Shown one piece after another: positions 9,151 to 18,245 of a DNA stretch of 64,000 bases. How positions within the stretch are numbered: the first letter of the stretch is position 1; each line of letters opens with the position of its first letter. The position numbers and the translations under genes were made by a program. This stretch comes from an uncultured Roseobacter sp. (GTDB lineage Bacteria; Pseudomonadota; Alphaproteobacteria; Rhodobacterales; Rhodobacteraceae). The DNA is taken from assembly GCF_947495025.1 (NCBI RefSeq), contig NZ_CANLXG010000002.1, positions 310,001-374,000 on the forward strand, written 5' to 3'. The notes below the pieces were generated by a model. That model saw only the letters and a list, made by a program, of their open reading frames with translations, was not told the origin of the DNA and searched no databases.

Positions 9151-9190
9151 TGTCACAAAACTTTTGTAGCACTGTTACGGACCGGTCACG
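9151..9190 (+). promoter_or_regulatory. Candidate Pho box (four 7-bp units at 11-bp period)
   Basis: Four units occur with strict 11-bp spacing: TGTCACA (9151), TTTTGTA (9162), TGTTACG (9173) and GGTCACG (9184). Tandem TGTCA/TGTTA-like 7-mers separated by 4 bp are the PhoB-binding design. The last unit ends 47 bp before the start of a phytase/phosphatase-like secreted protein, which would fit phosphate-starvation control. The second unit matches poorly. PhoB binding is inferred. Confidence 0.5.
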
Positions 9191-9237
9191 GGCAGACATT
9201 TACACCAGAGCAGTCAAAAACCACGGGAGACGCCCCA

Positions 9238-11388
9238 ATGCTCTACAGAGTCATCAGCATGGCATCCACGGTTGCACTGATGTCGTCAGCTGTTGCCGCA
9301 GAGATGAATTTCAATCGCATCAGCAGCTTTCCAACAACCGGAAACAACGAAGACGTCACTGCAGAATCCTCGGCAGAGATTGTCGGCGTCTCGGGCGATG
9401 GCATGACCCTTGCCTATTCCGACAGCCCGCTTGGTGCTGTTGGCTTCATCGACATCACTGACCCGGTCGCTCCGGCCCCCGCAGGGCGTATTCTGCTGGA
9501 TGGGGAGCCAACAGCCGTTTCCCTGACAGGCAACACAGCTCTGGTCGCGATAAACACATCAGAAAGCTATACGGCGCCATCGGGCATTCTTGTGTCATAC
9601 GACATCCGGACACGCGTCAGAACGGCCACCTGCAATCTGGGCGGACAGCCGGACAGCACAGCAGTCTCGCCTGATGGCACCTTCATCGCGGTCGCGATCG
9701 AAAACGAGCGCAATGAAGACGCCGGCGACGGCCGCACCGGACAGGCGCCCGGCGGGTTCATTGTTACGTTTGATATCGACAAGGATGGTGCGGATTGCGA
9801 CAGCATGGTGAAGATCGATGTCACCGGCCTTGCCGGGATATCACCCGAAGATCCCGAGCCGGAGTTTGTCGATATCAATGCTTTGGGTGAAATCGTTGTG
9901 ACGCTGCAGGAAAACAACCACATCGTCGTTGCGTCCGCGGCAGGCGACATCCTGAGCCATTTCTCCGCCGGGTCAGTCGATCTGGAAGACATCGATACAA
10001 CCGACGAACGCGGCGCACTGATTTTCACGCAAAGCCAGACGGGGCGGCTGCGCGAACCTGACGGCGTTCAGTGGATTGATGATGCCCATTTCGCAACTGC
10101 CAATGAAGGTGACATGGATGGTGGCGCGCGCGGCTGGACGATTTTTCACAAGGACGGCACGGTTGTCTACGAATCCGGCAACAGCTTTGAGCACGCCATC
10201 ATCCGGGCCGGGCACTATCCGGACAAACGATCAGACAGCAAGGGCGTGGAGCCCGAGGGTATGGAATTCGCTGTAATCGGCGGCATACCCTACCTTTTTG
10301 TTCTGGCCGAACACGCATCCATCGTAGGAGTGTATGACGTTTCGGATCCCTCAGCACCTGTTTTGCGCCAGCTGCTGCCGTCAGGCATCGGCCCGGAGGG
10401 CGCGGTTGCCATTCCTGCGCGCAATCTCTTTGTCACAGCCAATGAAACAGACCTGACCGGATCTGGCGGCATCCGCAGTCACGTCATGATCTATGCGTTG
10501 CAGGATGGACCGGCCAGGTATCCGCAACTCACATCTGCCGGTGCGGACCATCTGATTGGATGGGGCGCTATTTCCGGTATGGTCGCTGGTGAGGATGGCC
10601 TGATCTACGCGGTCAATGACAGCTTTTACGGCTATCAGCCCACCATATTTACGATCGACACCAGAGTATTTCCTGCGCGTATCATAAACGCCCTGCCCGT
10701 CACACGAGCAGGCAGACCCGCGCAGAAACTTGACCTCGAGGGCATCACGCTGGACAGCGATGGTGGTTTCTGGCTTGCATCTGAAGGCCGCACAGACCGA
10801 CTTATTCCTCATGCGCTGTACCGCGTTGATACCACAGGTGAAATCCGTGAGGAAATCAGCCTGCCTGCCGAGCTTCTCGCCGCAGAGAAACGGTTTGGCT
10901 TCGAGGGAATCACGCGTGCCGGTGAAACTCTCTGGATGGCCGTTCAGCGTGAATGGGCGGATGACCCCGAAAACAGAGTCAAACTTGTCTCCTACAACAC
11001 ACAGACAGGTGCATGGGGCGCAGTACACCATCCAAAGGCAGCTGTCGAAAAGGGCTGGGTCGGGCTGTCAGAGATTAGCTTCGCCGGCGACTTTTTCTAT
11101 GTCATTGAACGGGACAACCAGATCGGACCCGACGCCACAGTCAAACGCATCTACCGGATACCGGCGGACGATATGGTTCCCGCAAGCCTGGGAAGCACGC
11201 TGCCGGTTGTCGGCCGGGAACTTGTTTACGACATGATCCCCGATCTTCGGGATCACGGTGGCTTTGTGGTCGACAAAGTGGAGGGTCTTGCGATCCTTGG
11301 CGACGGACAGGCCTGGATCAGCACGGATAATGATGGCGTTGACGACAGTTCGGGAGAGACATTTTTCTGGTCTCCCGGCAGGTTCTGA
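9238..11388 (+). CDS. Secreted beta-propeller protein with esterase-like phytase C-terminal domain
   Basis: This is an exported 716-residue protein with a signal peptide (about residues 1-21, ending SSAVAA). Residues about 25-440 look like the 'choice-of-anchor I'/alkaline-phosphatase-like beta-propeller region: repeated blades with motifs such as GFIDITDPVAPAP, ISPDGTFIAVA and GVEPEGMEF. Residues about 455-716 match the esterase-like activity of phytase domain, with DLEGITLDSDGGFWLASEG, GFEGITRAG and KVEGLAILGDGQAWISTDND. The likely role is hydrolysis of organic phosphate in the periplasm or outside the cell. The catalytic residues are not certain to me. A Pho-box-like repeat upstream supports phosphate regulation. 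A 10-11 bp hairpin follows the stop. Confidence 0.75.
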   Translation: MLYRVISMASTVALMSSAVAAEMNFNRISSFPTTGNNEDVTAESSAEIVGVSGDGMTLAYSDSPLGAVGFIDITDPVAPAPAGRILLDGEPTAVSLTGNTALVAINTSESYTAPSGILVSYDIRTRVRTATCNLGGQPDSTAVSPDGTFIAVAIENERNEDAGDGRTGQAPGGFIVTFDIDKDGADCDSMVKIDVTGLAGISPEDPEPEFVDINALGEIVVTLQENNHIVVASAAGDILSHFSAGSVDLEDIDTTDERGALIFTQSQTGRLREPDGVQWIDDAHFATANEGDMDGGARGWTIFHKDGTVVYESGNSFEHAIIRAGHYPDKRSDSKGVEPEGMEFAVIGGIPYLFVLAEHASIVGVYDVSDPSAPVLRQLLPSGIGPEGAVAIPARNLFVTANETDLTGSGGIRSHVMIYALQDGPARYPQLTSAGADHLIGWGAISGMVAGEDGLIYAVNDSFYGYQPTIFTIDTRVFPARIINALPVTRAGRPAQKLDLEGITLDSDGGFWLASEGRTDRLIPHALYRVDTTGEIREEISLPAELLAAEKRFGFEGITRAGETLWMAVQREWADDPENRVKLVSYNTQTGAWGAVHHPKAAVEKGWVGLSEISFAGDFFYVIERDNQIGPDATVKRIYRIPADDMVPASLGSTLPVVGRELVYDMIPDLRDHGGFVVDKVEGLAILGDGQAWISTDNDGVDDSSGETFFWSPGRF

Positions 11389-11410
11389 ACAACGACAAGT
11401 TCAAGACACA

Positions 11411-11442
11411 TACCCGGCGGGCCTTCACAGACCCGCCGGGTA
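11411..11442. terminator. Bidirectional hairpin between convergent genes
   Basis: TACCCGGCGGG (11411-11421) pairs perfectly with CCCGCCGGGTA (11432-11442) around a 10-nt loop. It lies between the convergent phytase-like gene and iolG. No clear U-run exists on either side, so it may act as a stabiliser or a weak terminator for both. Confidence 0.6.
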
Positions 11443-11465
11443 CTGGCCTGGCGAGCCTGTCGGGA

Positions 11466-12455
11466 TCAGCCGACCGCTACCGGGGCGCCACCCTGCCAGG
11501 ACTGTGTCGCGGCATCAGCCAGGATCTGAGCCCGCAGGCCATCGTGAATGTCAGGTGAGATCGCGGTGCCCGACGCTACAGCTTCGACAAAAGCAACCAT
11601 CTCCGCTGCATATGCCGCCTCATATCGCTCGAGGAAAAAATGCTTTGTGGGTGCTGAGAGAAACCCTGCTTCAGTTGCTGACTCAACGTTGTTTTCACGG
11701 ATGTTCGCAGCGCGCAGTAACCCTGCCGATCCATGCACCTCGACCCGCTGGTCATAGCCATAGACTGCGCGGCGAGAGTTGCTGATCTGGCAGATTTTGC
11801 CTGAGGTCGTGGTCAGCGTCACCGCCGCAGTGTCGACATCTCCGGCGGCACCGATTTCCGGATCAACCAGCGCACTCCCGACTGCAAAGACCGAAACCGG
11901 CTCTTCACTCAGCAGAAACCTCGCCATGTCAAAGTCATGGATCATCATGTCGCGAAAGATGCCGCCCGAGCTTTTTATGTACCCGATCGGCGGCGGTGCG
12001 GGATCGCGCGAGAGAATGGTGATCAGTTCAGGATCGCCGATCTCACCATGTGCCAACCGGGCCTGCAAGCCGGCGAACCCGGGATCGAAACGCCGGTTGA
12101 AAGCTGTCATAAACGGAACGCCCGCCGCCTCCACGACGCGGATGCATTCGCGGATCCGGTCGGCAGACATATCGACGGGCTTCTCGCAGAAGATTGCCTT
12201 GCCAGCCTGTGCTGCGGCATGGATCAGGTCGTAGTGCGTGTCCGTCGGCGTGCCGATCACAACAGCGTCCGTATCCGGGCTGTTGATCAGAGCATCACTG
12301 TCCAGAACGGCCGCAGCGGACCATGAGGCCGCTGCCCCGGCGGCTTCCGGCAATGCGTCAGAAACCACGGTGACCCGCGCGCCATTCATGCGTGAAAGGG
12401 TACGGGCATGCACCTGTCCGATCCGCCCACACCCCAGCAGTCCGATGTTCAGCAC
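11466..12455 (-). CDS. iolG: myo-Inositol 2-dehydrogenase
   Basis: NAD-dependent Gfo/Idh/MocA-family enzyme that oxidises myo-inositol to scyllo-inosose, the first catabolic step. The N-terminal Rossmann fold has GCGRIG (residues 8-13). The catalytic lysine is K92 in CEKPVD, and the acidic/histidine pair is D169 and H173 in FRDMMIHDFD, the pattern of bona fide IolG. The 329-residue length is normal. It is the last gene of the minus-strand iolD-iolC-iolB-iolJ-iolG unit and overlaps the end of the aldolase gene by 7 bp. Two further Gfo/Idh/MocA proteins at 17.1 and 19.2 kb may oxidise other inositol stereoisomers. Confidence 0.88.
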   Translation of the reverse strand: MLNIGLLGCGRIGQVHARTLSRMNGARVTVVSDALPEAAGAAASWSAAAVLDSDALINSPDTDAVVIGTPTDTHYDLIHAAAQAGKAIFCEKPVDMSADRIRECIRVVEAAGVPFMTAFNRRFDPGFAGLQARLAHGEIGDPELITILSRDPAPPPIGYIKSSGGIFRDMMIHDFDMARFLLSEEPVSVFAVGSALVDPEIGAAGDVDTAAVTLTTTSGKICQISNSRRAVYGYDQRVEVHGSAGLLRAANIRENNVESATEAGFLSAPTKHFFLERYEAAYAAEMVAFVEAVASGTAISPDIHDGLRAQILADAATQSWQGGAPVAVG

Positions 12456-13288
12456 TGGCTCTCTCCCTTAAAACCCTCAAGCACGCGGCGTGTGGCAGCG
12501 ACAAGCGGTTCATGCGTATCTTTCAGGATCGTCACACGGTCAAACCGCGCCGGGTCGCTGTTGACGGCAGCGCGCAGCGCTTCGCCAAACGCCATGCGCA
12601 GTTCTGTACCCACATTGAATTTGCATATCGCCGATCCCCGTGACAGCAGCCCGCGTTGTGCCACAGGCACACCAGAACCGCCGTGGATTACCAGCGGCAC
12701 GTTCGTTGCGGCTTCGATGGCGCGAATGCGTGGCTCATCAAGACCGCCCTCTTTATTTTCCTGCAGGTGTACATTGCCTGCTGAAATCGCCATTGCGTCC
12801 ACGCCGGTTTCGGCAGCAAACCTGCGTGCTTCCTCCGGATCTGTTCCGGCAGAGTCCTCGCCACCTGAATAGCCGACAAATCCGATCTCTCCCTCACAGG
12901 AAATGCCCGCCGCATGCGCCATATCCGCGATTTCTTTCGTCTTTGCGATGTTTTCATCCAGCGGCAACCGTGAACCATCGAACATCAAAGAGGTGAAACC
13001 GCTGTCCAGCGCCTCGCGGCACTCGTCAAAGGTATAGCCGTGGTCAAGATGGGCAACCACCGGCACAGAGGCCTGATCGGCCAGATGCCGGAACATGGCA
13101 CCAAGAACAGGCAGCGGCGTGTGCGCGCGGCACGACGGGCCGGCCTGGAGGATAACCGGCACGCCTTCTGCCTCCGCCGCAGCCACATAGGCGCGCATGT
13201 CTTCCCAGCCGAGGGTCACAAGGCCCGCAACGGCATAACCTTCCCGCAACGCCGGCTGCAGAACGTCTGCAAGTGTCGCCAGCGTCAT
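12449..13288 (-). CDS. iolJ: 5-Dehydro-2-deoxyphosphogluconate aldolase, class II (IolJ-type)
   Basis: Zinc-dependent class II aldolase of the fructose-bisphosphate/tagatose-bisphosphate family. In this context it should cleave 2-deoxy-5-keto-gluconate 6-phosphate to malonate semialdehyde and dihydroxyacetone phosphate. Visible landmarks are AHLDHG near residue 80 (zinc-binding His and adjacent catalytic Asp), SLMFDGS, CEGEIG, ISAGNVHL (equivalent of the second zinc His), and VIHGGSGVP followed by CKFNVGTE for phosphate binding. The 279-residue length fits the family. It overlaps iolB by 4 bp and iolG by 7 bp. Sequence alone does not separate IolJ from other class II aldolases; its operon does. 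Confidence 0.83.
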   Translation of the reverse strand: MTLATLADVLQPALREGYAVAGLVTLGWEDMRAYVAAAEAEGVPVILQAGPSCRAHTPLPVLGAMFRHLADQASVPVVAHLDHGYTFDECREALDSGFTSLMFDGSRLPLDENIAKTKEIADMAHAAGISCEGEIGFVGYSGGEDSAGTDPEEARRFAAETGVDAMAISAGNVHLQENKEGGLDEPRIRAIEAATNVPLVIHGGSGVPVAQRGLLSRGSAICKFNVGTELRMAFGEALRAAVNSDPARFDRVTILKDTHEPLVAATRRVLEGFKGESQC

Positions 13289-14127
13289 TTGAACTTGGCC
13301 ACCATGTCCTTGATGCCCGGAATGGTTTCCACCTGATAGGCGTGTGTCGGCTGGAAAAACTGAACGAGGCTGCGCTGCGACAGACCACCCAGAATGGTGA
13401 AATAGTACATTTCATAGCCCGGCATCACCGCACAGGGGTGATAGCCTTTATCGATACAGATCGTTGATCCGTCCATCAGCTGATAGGCATCGCCGGGTTT
13501 GCCCTCTTCGCGCTGCAGGATCTGCACGCCGGAGCCGTGGTTGGGACGAAAGCGGAAGTTATAGGTCTCATCATGGCGCGTCTCATGCGGCAGGTTGTCG
13601 GTGTCATGCTTATGCGCCGGGAACCCGGACCAGCCACCCTGCCCGACCGTAAAGAGTTCGGACACAAGCAACCGGCCCACCTTGTCGTGTTGCTTCTGTC
13701 CAAGGATGTGTTTGATCTTCCGGTGGGTCTTGGTGTCATCGGACCCGTACTGCACCTTGTCCAGCTCTGCGACCCGGACGTCGAACGGCTCCAGCACCTT
13801 GTCGTACTTCGCGCCGGCAATAAAGGTTTCGGTGCCCTCAGAAACACAGGTCATCCGCACTTTTGCGCCAACCGGTATGTAAACGCCTTCGGGCTCACCG
13901 TCCCAGACATCGCCGCCGCGATTGCCCAGCGCCGTGAAGCTGACACCTTCTACCTCCACGTCAACGGTGCCGGTTGCCGGTACGATACATGTCTCGTACC
14001 CCGGAACCTGATACTCAAAGCTCTGACCCTTCGTGAGCTTGACGATGTTGAAATAGTTCAGCGGAACCGTCGGATCCTCAGCATCAACAATGGGTTTGTT
14101 CTGGTTGTCGTGGGGGGCGATGTGCAT
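13285..14127 (-). CDS. iolB: 5-Deoxy-glucuronate isomerase
   Basis: Bicupin isomerase that converts 5-deoxy-glucuronate to 2-deoxy-5-keto-gluconate in inositol breakdown. The second cupin half carries the probable metal ligands in SGFPAHKHDTDNLPHETRHDETYNF (residues about 165-192), with later histidines in KGYHPCAVMPGYEMYYF. The protein is 280 residues, near the usual 260-275. The ATG at 14127 is preceded on the minus strand by GAGGAAACC. It lies between iolC (13 bp upstream) and iolJ (4-bp overlap), the typical roseobacter and rhizobial order. Confidence 0.9.
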   Translation of the reverse strand: MHIAPHDNQNKPIVDAEDPTVPLNYFNIVKLTKGQSFEYQVPGYETCIVPATGTVDVEVEGVSFTALGNRGGDVWDGEPEGVYIPVGAKVRMTCVSEGTETFIAGAKYDKVLEPFDVRVAELDKVQYGSDDTKTHRKIKHILGQKQHDKVGRLLVSELFTVGQGGWSGFPAHKHDTDNLPHETRHDETYNFRFRPNHGSGVQILQREEGKPGDAYQLMDGSTICIDKGYHPCAVMPGYEMYYFTILGGLSQRSLVQFFQPTHAYQVETIPGIKDMVAKFK

Positions 14128-14140
14128 TGGGGTTTCCTCC

Positions 14141-15121
14141 TCAGGGCTCTGTCGGGCCGGGATGCGATTTCAGAAAGTCTTCCAGTTCGTCCGGATAGGG
14201 CATAGCCGGCGCGCAGCCAGGGCGGGCGACGACGATGGAAGCACAGGCAGAACCACGCAGCACTGCCTCTTTCACCGACCGGCCTTCGGAAAGGGATGCA
14301 AGAAAGCCTGCCATAAAACTGTCGCCTGCACCGGTGGGTTTTACGGCCTCGACAGGATAAATTCCGGTACTGATTTCCTGCCCCTCTGCGAAGGTGACGG
14401 CGCCCTCGGGGCCCTTCTTGTAGATCACGATCTGCGCCGACTGACCTGCCAGCGCGCGCGCCTTGTCGAGGCCTTTGTCGATGTGACCGGCCATGAAACC
14501 GAATTCTTCGTCATTGCCGACAATAACGTCCGCCATCGCGCCCGCCCTGCTCAGCACCTCTTCGGCGACCTGTGGCGACGGCCAGCTGTAGGGGCGGTAA
14601 TCAACATCAAAGATGATCGGCAATCCCGCCGCGCGGGCCAGTTCAAAGGCGCGGAAAGCTGCAGTTCTGGATGGCTCTGCCGCAAAAACGGTTCCTGCCG
14701 TGATCAGAGCGCCATATGACGCATAATCCACCTCCGAGACATCCTGAGAGGTCATCTGAAAGTCGGCGGCATTGTTGCGATAGATGACCGACTGGTGGTC
14801 CTCGATCCTTGTCTCGTAGACAGCCAGCGAAGTCCGGAATTCGCCGGTCACCCTTTTTACGTGACGTCTGTCGACACCATAGTGGTCAAGCTGTCCTTCG
14901 CAGTACCAGCCCACCGCGTCGTCGGAAACCGACGTGACAAGAGCCGCGCTGCAGCCAAACTTGCACAGACCGGCGGCAATGTTCGCCGAGGACCCGCCCA
15001 TACCGACGCGCACTTCAGTGGCGTCACGAACGCGCGTGCCAGGCGGGTCCGGAAAGAAATCCATGCCGACCCGGCCCACAACCACAAAGTTGCGTTTTGC
15101 AAGCGCGTCCCGGAGCATCAT
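14141..15121 (-). CDS. iolC: 5-Dehydro-2-deoxygluconokinase
   Basis: PfkB/ribokinase-family kinase that phosphorylates 2-deoxy-5-keto-gluconate. It has the N-terminal substrate-binding strand (FVVVGRVGMDFFPDPPG), the IolC-typical FDVDYRPYSWPS segment near residue 160, and the PfkB C-terminal signature with catalytic Asp, PTGAGDSFMAGFLASL (about residues 261-276). The length of 326 residues is normal. Its first ATG overlaps the iolD stop by 4 bp. Confidence 0.9.
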   Translation of the reverse strand: MMLRDALAKRNFVVVGRVGMDFFPDPPGTRVRDATEVRVGMGGSSANIAAGLCKFGCSAALVTSVSDDAVGWYCEGQLDHYGVDRRHVKRVTGEFRTSLAVYETRIEDHQSVIYRNNAADFQMTSQDVSEVDYASYGALITAGTVFAAEPSRTAAFRAFELARAAGLPIIFDVDYRPYSWPSPQVAEEVLSRAGAMADVIVGNDEEFGFMAGHIDKGLDKARALAGQSAQIVIYKKGPEGAVTFAEGQEISTGIYPVEAVKPTGAGDSFMAGFLASLSEGRSVKEAVLRGSACASIVVARPGCAPAMPYPDELEDFLKSHPGPTEP

Positions 15122-16989
15122 ACGCCCTTCCGCTGGCGCGCCCGGCCACTTTCCCAGTCTGCGTGCGCGACGCGCACCTGTTCAGACGCGGACGTGTGGG
15201 GCGTACCGCATTCCCACCATGTATGGCCCTGCGCGGTCCAGCCCTCATAGGCATCCACCTTCATGACAATGACCGACGTTTTGTCCGCCGCCTGCGCGCG
15301 CCGGAACGCCTCGCCCAGTTCCGCGGGGTTTGCGACGGTTTCCGCAAGCGCCCCCATAGCCGCTGCATGCGCTTCAAAATCAACCGCAAAGGCCTCGGGC
15401 ACAGTGGGCGCATCCGCAATCAGATTGTTAAAGCTTTCATTGCCTGTGTTGTTCTGCAGCTTGTTAATGACCGCGAACCCGCCGTTGTCGAGCACCAGAA
15501 TGATCAGTTTCTTGCGCGTCAGAACCGACGAGTAAATATCCGAGTTCATCATCAGGTACGACCCGTCACCCACAAAGACGATCGTATCGCGCGCCGGCTC
15601 GCGCTCGGCCTGGGCAATCCGCGCGCCCCAGGCTCCGGAAATCTCGTATCCCATGCAGGAAAACCCGAATTCCACGTCGACCGTACCCGTATCCAGCGTG
15701 CGCCAGTTTGCCGTGACTTCGGCCGGCAGTCCGCCCGCTGCGGCCACGACCCTGTCCCGCTTGTCACACAGCGCATTCACGACGCCGATGGCCTGCGCAT
15801 AGGAATTCGGGCGGTTGTTCCCATGAGCCACATTTTCAGCCACATAGGCATCCCACCTGGCCCGGTGATCACGGGCCTTGCTCACCCAGCTGTCTGGTGC
15901 CCCGTATCCCTCAAGACCTTCTGCGAGCGCACCAATACCTTCTCTCGCGTCGCCAACGACAGGCAGCGACAGGTGCTTGCCTGCATCGTGTCGGGCGGCG
16001 TTCAGCGAGATGAACTTTGCGTCCTTACTGAAGGCTGTCCACGATCCGGTTGTAAAGTCCTGCAGCCGCGTACCAACAGCAAGGATAACGTCGGCCTCCT
16101 CTGCGATCGAGTTTGCGCTGTCAGAACCTGTCACGCCGATGGGGCCGATATTCAGCGGATGCGTTGCAACCAGATTGGCGCGCCCGGCGATGGTTTCGAC
16201 AACCGGGATCCGGTGCGCCTCGGCAAAGCTGCGCATCTCGTCCGCGGCCCGGGAATACTGGACGCCGCCACCGGCAATAATCATCGGGCGCTCTGCAGTC
16301 CGCAACAACGCAACCGCATCTGCAATCTCGTCTGCATCCGGGTGCTGGCGGCGGATGCGGTGCACCCGTTTTTCAAAGAATTCAGCCGGGTAGTCACAGG
16401 TCCAGCCCTGCACATCCTGAGGCAGGCCGATAAAGGCCGGGCCACAATCGCCAGGATCAAGCATTGTCGCCAGAGCTGCCGGCAAAGACTGGATCACCTG
16501 TGCGGGATGCATGATGCGGTCCCAGTAACGGCTGACCGGTTTGAATGCATCGTTAACCCCGAAAGTCGGGTCGTTGAAATTCTCCATCTGCTGCAGAACC
16601 GGATCCGGAAGCCGCGTGGCGTATGTGTCGCCACACAAAAGCAGCACAGGCAGTCTGTTGGCATGCGCAAGCGCCGCCGAGGTCACAAGATTTGACGTGC
16701 CAGGACCTGCCGAAGCGGTGCAGAACATAAACCGTTGCCGCAGCCATTGCTTGGTATACCCCGCGGCGGCGAACCCCATGCTCTGCTCGTTCTGGCCGCG
16801 GTAGAGTGGCAGTGTATCCCGCGCCTCATACAAGGCCTCACCCAGGCAGGTAACATTGCCATGACCAAAGATGCCAAACCCGCCACCACAGACGCGCATT
16901 TCCTCGCCGTCAATCACAATGTACTGGTTTTCAAGCCACCTTATGATCGCCTGTGCTGTGGTAAGGGTTATGGTATTGCTGCTGGTCAT
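15118..16989 (-). CDS. iolD: 3D-(3,5/4)-trihydroxycyclohexane-1,2-dione acylhydrolase
   Basis: Thiamine-diphosphate enzyme that opens the cyclic dione to 5-deoxy-glucuronate. The 623 residues follow the three-domain ThDP fold. An N-terminal pyrimidine-binding domain has the RGQNEQSMGFAAAGY segment, which holds the conserved glutamate. A central domain is followed by a C-terminal pyrophosphate-binding domain with the GDG...N motif (FVGDGSYLMMNSDIYSSVLTRKKLIILVLDNGGF). This is the first gene of the minus-strand iol operon. It starts 78 bp from an 18-bp palindromic operator shared with the divergent dehydrogenase gene. Confidence 0.92.
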   Translation of the reverse strand: MTSSNTITLTTAQAIIRWLENQYIVIDGEEMRVCGGGFGIFGHGNVTCLGEALYEARDTLPLYRGQNEQSMGFAAAGYTKQWLRQRFMFCTASAGPGTSNLVTSAALAHANRLPVLLLCGDTYATRLPDPVLQQMENFNDPTFGVNDAFKPVSRYWDRIMHPAQVIQSLPAALATMLDPGDCGPAFIGLPQDVQGWTCDYPAEFFEKRVHRIRRQHPDADEIADAVALLRTAERPMIIAGGGVQYSRAADEMRSFAEAHRIPVVETIAGRANLVATHPLNIGPIGVTGSDSANSIAEEADVILAVGTRLQDFTTGSWTAFSKDAKFISLNAARHDAGKHLSLPVVGDAREGIGALAEGLEGYGAPDSWVSKARDHRARWDAYVAENVAHGNNRPNSYAQAIGVVNALCDKRDRVVAAAGGLPAEVTANWRTLDTGTVDVEFGFSCMGYEISGAWGARIAQAEREPARDTIVFVGDGSYLMMNSDIYSSVLTRKKLIILVLDNGGFAVINKLQNNTGNESFNNLIADAPTVPEAFAVDFEAHAAAMGALAETVANPAELGEAFRRAQAADKTSVIVMKVDAYEGWTAQGHTWWECGTPHTSASEQVRVAHADWESGRARQRKGV

Positions 16990-17037
16990 TCTCAGTGCGA
17001 TCCTTCGGACGATTTACGGGGCACCCCATTTCGCGTC

Positions 17038-17066
17038 TTGCGCTGTTCAGAATCCCACGATACTAA
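17038..17066 (+). promoter_or_regulatory. Candidate promoter for the plus-strand inositol genes
   Basis: TTGCGC (17038-17043) and TACTAA (17061-17066) are spaced by 17 bp, a fair sigma-70-type pair. The inositol operator begins one base after the -10, so a bound repressor would cover the transcription start. Inferred from spacing and motif resemblance only. Confidence 0.4.
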
Positions 17067-17067
17067 T

Positions 17068-17085
17068 TTTGCAACCGGTTGCAAA
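17068..17085. promoter_or_regulatory. LacI-type operator in the iolD / dehydrogenase divergent region
   Basis: A perfect 18-bp palindrome, TTTGCAACCGGTTGCAAA, with a central CG as is usual for LacI-family operators. The identical 18 bp recurs at 21362-21379 beside the LacI gene. Its place between iolD and the plus-strand dehydrogenase suggests joint control of both transcription units. Confidence 0.8.
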
Positions 17086-17109
17086 CTGATTTTCATGAAG
17101 GTGCCTGGC

Positions 17110-18213
17110 GTGACAGATATTGGCATTGGTATTCTGGGCGGCGGATACATGGGCAAAGCCCATTCCGTTGCTATGGCCGCTGTGGGCGCTGTTTTCAACA
17201 CCACCCTGCGACCCCGGCTTGAGATGATCTGCGCCAGCACACCCGACAGCGCGGAAAAATACAGGGCCGCCTATGGGTTTGCGCGCGCCACCCACGACTG
17301 GCGCATACTCGTCAATGACCCTGCAGTCGATGCTGTTGTCATCGCTACACCTCAGGAAACGCACCGCGAAATTGCGCTTGCTGCTTTTGCGCTGGGTAAA
17401 CCGGTCTTTTGCGAGAAACCACTGGGGGCTTCGCTGGACGACAGCCATGCGATGGTTGAGGCCGCAGAAGCATCATCCGTGCCGAATATGACCGGGTTCA
17501 ACTATATCAGGACTCCGGCAAGCCAGTATGCACGCCAGCTGATTGCCGATGGTACCATTGGCACCGTCACCTGGTTCCGGGGCGAGCACACAGAGGATTT
17601 CCTGTCAGACCCGCAGACACCAGCCAGCTGGCGCACTTCAGGCGACGCCAACGGGACCATGGGCGATCTGTCACCGCATATGATCAACGCTGCCCTCGCC
17701 CTGCTGGGCCCTGTCGACAGGCTGATCGCCGAAGTGGAAACCGTTCACAGTCAGAGGCCCGGCGGCGCTGTCACCAACGATGATCACGGGCAGATGATGT
17801 GCCGGTTCGCCAGCGGCGCCATGGGACAGATGTATTTCAGCCGTATCTCGACCGGTCGCAAAATGGGATACGCCTATGAAGTGACCGGCACAAAAGGCGC
17901 CATCCGGTTTGATCAGGAGGACCAGAATGCGCTGTGGCTTTATCGTGCCGAGGGCCCGGAAGCCACGCGCGGGTTTACAAAGATCCTGACTGGCCCTGCG
18001 CATCCTGACTATGTACCTTTTTGCCAGGGGCCGGGGCATGGCACGGGTTATCAGGATCAGATCATCATCGAAGCCCGCGACTTTCTCGAAGCGATCGCGA
18101 CCGGTGATCCGGTCTGGCCGACCTTCCGGGACGGGATGGAAGTCAACCGGATCGTTGCTGCAGCGATGGCGTCTTCCCGCCAAAAAACCTGGCAGGATGT
18201 ATCCTCTTTCTGA
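17110..18213 (+). CDS. Gfo/Idh/MocA oxidoreductase of the inositol cluster
   Basis: NAD(P)-dependent sugar/polyol dehydrogenase. It has a Rossmann motif GIGILGGGYMG near the N-terminus, the catalytic lysine in FCEKPLGAS, and a DLSPHMIN segment giving the active-site histidine. I start it at GTG 17110 because GAAGG (17097-17101) lies 8 nt upstream. An in-frame ATG at 17095 has no ribosome-binding site and would lie very close to the operator. A long in-frame extension back to 16735 runs antisense into iolD and is not believed. It probably oxidises an inositol isomer or derivative, and the TIM-barrel and second dehydrogenase genes follow in the same direction. Confidence 0.8.
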   Translation: MTDIGIGILGGGYMGKAHSVAMAAVGAVFNTTLRPRLEMICASTPDSAEKYRAAYGFARATHDWRILVNDPAVDAVVIATPQETHREIALAAFALGKPVFCEKPLGASLDDSHAMVEAAEASSVPNMTGFNYIRTPASQYARQLIADGTIGTVTWFRGEHTEDFLSDPQTPASWRTSGDANGTMGDLSPHMINAALALLGPVDRLIAEVETVHSQRPGGAVTNDDHGQMMCRFASGAMGQMYFSRISTGRKMGYAYEVTGTKGAIRFDQEDQNALWLYRAEGPEATRGFTKILTGPAHPDYVPFCQGPGHGTGYQDQIIIEARDFLEAIATGDPVWPTFRDGMEVNRIVAAAMASSRQKTWQDVSSF

Positions 18214-18245
18214 CTTGAATCTGACCTGGGAAAGGTACACCCCAT

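Noticed and set aside
15097..16695. A 532-codon plus-strand open frame antisense to iolD
   Set aside because: It is a shadow of iolD, which has clear ThDP motifs and normal codon use. The antisense product is Arg/His/Cys-rich with no domain.
16735..17109. N-terminal extension of the dehydrogenase at 17110
   Set aside because: It overlaps iolD antisense and crosses the promoter and operator; no family similarity.
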